Below are positions 62,214 to 64,000 of a stretch of DNA of 64,000 nucleotides, piece after piece. This stretch comes from Eubacterium sp. AF36-5BH (GTDB taxonomy: Bacteria; Bacillota; Clostridia; Lachnospirales; Lachnospiraceae), in the NCBI RefSeq assembly GCF_003460505.1, contig NZ_QTVG01000006.1, forward strand, positions 124,001 to 188,000, in the 5' to 3' direction. A model generated the notes under the pieces. It searched no databases, had not been told where the DNA came from, and worked only from the letters and a program-made list of their open reading frames with translations. Numbering within the stretch: position 1 is the stretch's first letter; every line of letters starts with the position of its first letter. A program made the translations under genes and the position numbers.

Positions 62214-63242
62214 ATGGCAAATCTTACTATCAAAGACATAGCAAGAATATGTGGGGTTGGAATTAGCACTGTTTCCCGAGCAATTAATGATGACCCGGGA
62301 ATTAATCAAAATACAAGAAAAAGAATACTAAAAGTAATTAAAGAATATAATTATGTTCCAAATAACAGTGCGAGAAATCTAAAAATGACAGAGTCAAATA
62401 CAATAGCATTGTTAATAAAAGGAATTGACAATCAGTTCTTTCAAGGAATGCTTAAGATATTTGAAGAAGAATTGAAGAAGTTAGAATATACATTTTTAAT
62501 TCATGCGCTTGGAGAAGACCAGGATGATGTAAGTGTAGCTATACAGCTTGCTAAAGAAAAAAGATTAAAAGGCCTTATTTTTCTTGGGGGCCAGATGGAT
62601 TCTCTAGACAACAGACTGGAAGAAATCGGTGTACCTTATGTTTTGTGTACAGTTGCAGTTAATATGATGGCACCAAAAAGAAATTGTTCATCTGTATCAA
62701 TTGATGACGAAAAGGAAAGCTATAGAGCAGTTGATTATTTATGTAAAAAAGGTCATAAGAAAATCGCAATGATTTCAGGCAGAAGCAATGATCAGGCGGT
62801 TGGTGGTCTTCGTTTAAGAGGCTATAAGAGAGCTTTGAAAGACAACGGCATTGAAATAAAAGATGAGTTAATAAGATATATGAAGGATGATATACCGGAA
62901 TATTCAGTAGCAAATGGTTATGAAGTAACTAAAGAATTGCTTAAATCTAATGTAGACTTCACAGCGCTATATGCAATTTCAGATTTAACAGCTTTTGGGG
63001 CGTACAAGGCAATTATGGAAGAAGGTAAAACAATTCCCGGGGATTATTCGGTTTTAGGATTTGACGGCCTTGATATGTCAAGATATTTTCAACCATCATT
63101 GTCAACAATGAAACAGCCTTGTGAACAAATGGTTAAGTCGTCAATAAAACTTTTAATGGATGCTATAAATGGAAACGATGAAAAGAAACAACTGATTTTT
63201 GAAGCTGAATTATTAGAGAAAGAATCAGTAAAAGAATTGTAA
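62214..63242 (+). CDS. LacI-family transcription regulator (maltodextrin repressor candidate)
   Basis: 342 residues. The helix-turn-helix and hinge are LTIKDIARICGVGISTVSRAINDDPGI and YVPNNSARNLK (residues 4-60). The ligand-binding domain is periplasmic-binding-protein-like (TIALLIKGIDNQFFQGMLKIFEEEL, VSIDDEKESYRAVDYLCKKGHKKIAMISG, SVLGFDGLDMSRYFQPSLSTM). It most likely controls the operators at 57139-57186. GAAAGGGG precedes the ATG. The YesL-like gene starts 13 bases after it. Confidence 0.93.
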   Translation: MANLTIKDIARICGVGISTVSRAINDDPGINQNTRKRILKVIKEYNYVPNNSARNLKMTESNTIALLIKGIDNQFFQGMLKIFEEELKKLEYTFLIHALGEDQDDVSVAIQLAKEKRLKGLIFLGGQMDSLDNRLEEIGVPYVLCTVAVNMMAPKRNCSSVSIDDEKESYRAVDYLCKKGHKKIAMISGRSNDQAVGGLRLRGYKRALKDNGIEIKDELIRYMKDDIPEYSVANGYEVTKELLKSNVDFTALYAISDLTAFGAYKAIMEEGKTIPGDYSVLGFDGLDMSRYFQPSLSTMKQPCEQMVKSSIKLLMDAINGNDEKKQLIFEAELLEKESVKEL

Positions 63243-63254
63243 GGAGAAATATTT

Positions 63255-63869
63255 GTGTTTGGAATTGACAGCAAACTATATGAGTTTTTATCAAAAATAG
63301 CAGATTTAATAATAGTAAACCTGCTATTTATTATATGTTCGTTACCTATTGTTACTATAGGAGCGTCAACAACGGCTCTTTATGGAGTAACAAAAAAAAT
63401 GGCAAGTAACAGTGAAGGCTACATATTTAGGTCATACTTTAAACTGTTCAAGGAAAATTTCAAACAATCAACAATAATGTGGATTATTTTATTGGTGCTT
63501 TCATTAATCCCAACAGCCGATTTATATATAATCAATTATATGCCAAAAGGTCTGCTACCTACAGTATTAAGAGGGTTTATGTTAGCAGCAGCTTTAGCAA
63601 TACTTTTCGTATTCCTTTATGCCATGGCATTACAAAGCACTTTTGAAAACACAGTGAAAAATACATTGAAAAATGCCTTCTTAATGGGAATAGGTCATTT
63701 TCCATGGACTTTGTTAATTGTGACCATTACATTACTCCCTATTATTCTACTAGTAACATTAGGAAGCGCAGCATCCTCTGTTATATATGTAATGTCATTT
63801 GTCGGATTTTCGGTACTTGCATATTTGAATTCTTTTATATTTAACAGAATATTTAAGAAATATATGTAA
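63255..63869 (+). CDS. YesL-like membrane protein (DUF624)
   Basis: 204 residues with five or six hydrophobic segments. The N-terminal block YEFLSKIADLIIVNLLFIICSLPIVTIGASTTALYGVTKKM is the DUF624 signature. These proteins usually accompany carbohydrate ABC transporters in Firmicutes, but their role is not known. GTG start behind AAGGAGAAA. Followed by a strong terminator. Confidence 0.88.
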   Translation: MFGIDSKLYEFLSKIADLIIVNLLFIICSLPIVTIGASTTALYGVTKKMASNSEGYIFRSYFKLFKENFKQSTIMWIILLVLSLIPTADLYIINYMPKGLLPTVLRGFMLAAALAILFVFLYAMALQSTFENTVKNTLKNAFLMGIGHFPWTLLIVTITLLPIILLVTLGSAASSVIYVMSFVGFSVLAYLNSFIFNRIFKKYM

Positions 63870-63874
63870 AGAAT

Positions 63875-63945
63875 AAAATGTTGTTAAAGTTGAAGGTATA
63901 TGTCCTGAATTTCAGATACATATCTTCAAAGTTAACAACATTTTT
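63875..63945 (+). terminator. Terminator after the YesL-like gene
   Basis: AAAATGTTGTTAA (63875-63887) pairs with TTAACAACATTTT (63932-63944), continued by TTGAAG/CTTCAA and ATATGT/ACATAT with small bulges to a stem of about 30 bp. A T run ends it. The last 55 bases of the window hold nothing I can call. Confidence 0.85.
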
Positions 63946-64000
63946 GATATTTGATAACCAAATACGTTTATGAAAAAATATAACTCTTTTAAAATAATAA

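Overview
The window looks like chromosomal core DNA of a low-GC Clostridia bacterium, most likely a Lachnospiraceae gut anaerobe. The signs are AT-rich sequence, strong AGGAGG-type ribosome sites, the gene block uvrC-hprK-ROK glucokinase-murB-rapZ-whiA-HPr-like, the order tadA - large SRP RNA - dnaX - ybaB - recR, a ZTP riboswitch on a purine gene, and a LacI-controlled maltodextrin locus. The genus is inference. I see no phage, insertion sequence, CRISPR array or tRNA.

Layout. 1-640 (minus): the start of an IMP cyclohydrolase gene behind a ZTP riboswitch/terminator. 780-4149: phospholipid genes (PAP2-like phosphatase, MprF-type flippase domain, pssA, psd). 4169-9306: CorA, CinA-C, MetA, DegV, CarD and an unknown. 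9485-13495: zinc-ribbon membrane protein, OPT peptide transporter, orphan PqqD-like protein and a small membrane protein. 13736-15655: dipeptidase and a DUF2752 protein. 15627-18676: NAD synthesis genes nadB-nadC-niaR with three candidate operators. 18945-24227: lipoprotein, pyrG, ftsH. 24441-31383: DNA repair, carbon control, cell wall and regulation. 31725-34202: secreted GH64 beta-1,3-glucanase, followed by a 207-bp inverted-repeat element. 34691-41360: CmpB-like membrane protein, dnaE, an rRNA methyltransferase, mecA. 41847-46682: GH18 lipoprotein, tadA, SRP RNA, secreted lipase-like protein. 46816-52773: dnaX-ybaB-recR and a 1143-residue TPR/acidic/AAA-like protein. 52821-56721: split transketolase and an Amt-PII fusion. 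57137-63869: maltodextrin uptake, malQ, LacI regulator and a YesL-like protein.

How parts connect. HPr kinase is encoded with an HPr homologue that keeps Ser46 but has Asp at position 15, so it should act as a Crh-like regulator and not as a sugar phosphocarrier. The LacI protein at 62214 is the obvious candidate for the two palindromic operators at 57139-57186. NiaR is encoded by the third gene of the operon whose promoter carries the TGT-N4-ACA sites.

Most unusual observations: (1) a short motif D-[FL]-G-[ES]-T-[KR]-I-F shared by the zinc-ribbon membrane protein (two copies) and the giant TPR/AAA-like protein 40 kb away, resembling the phosphothreonine motif that FHA domains read in GarA/OdhI; (2) the 20-bp perfect inverted-repeat element at 34293-34499; (3) a dispersed intergenic repeat at 10421-10486 and 56890-56956; (4) four 18-bp tandem repeats, each with a Shine-Dalgarno-like core, ending on the tadA start codon; (5) altered key residues in the HPr-like protein, RapZ and MetA.
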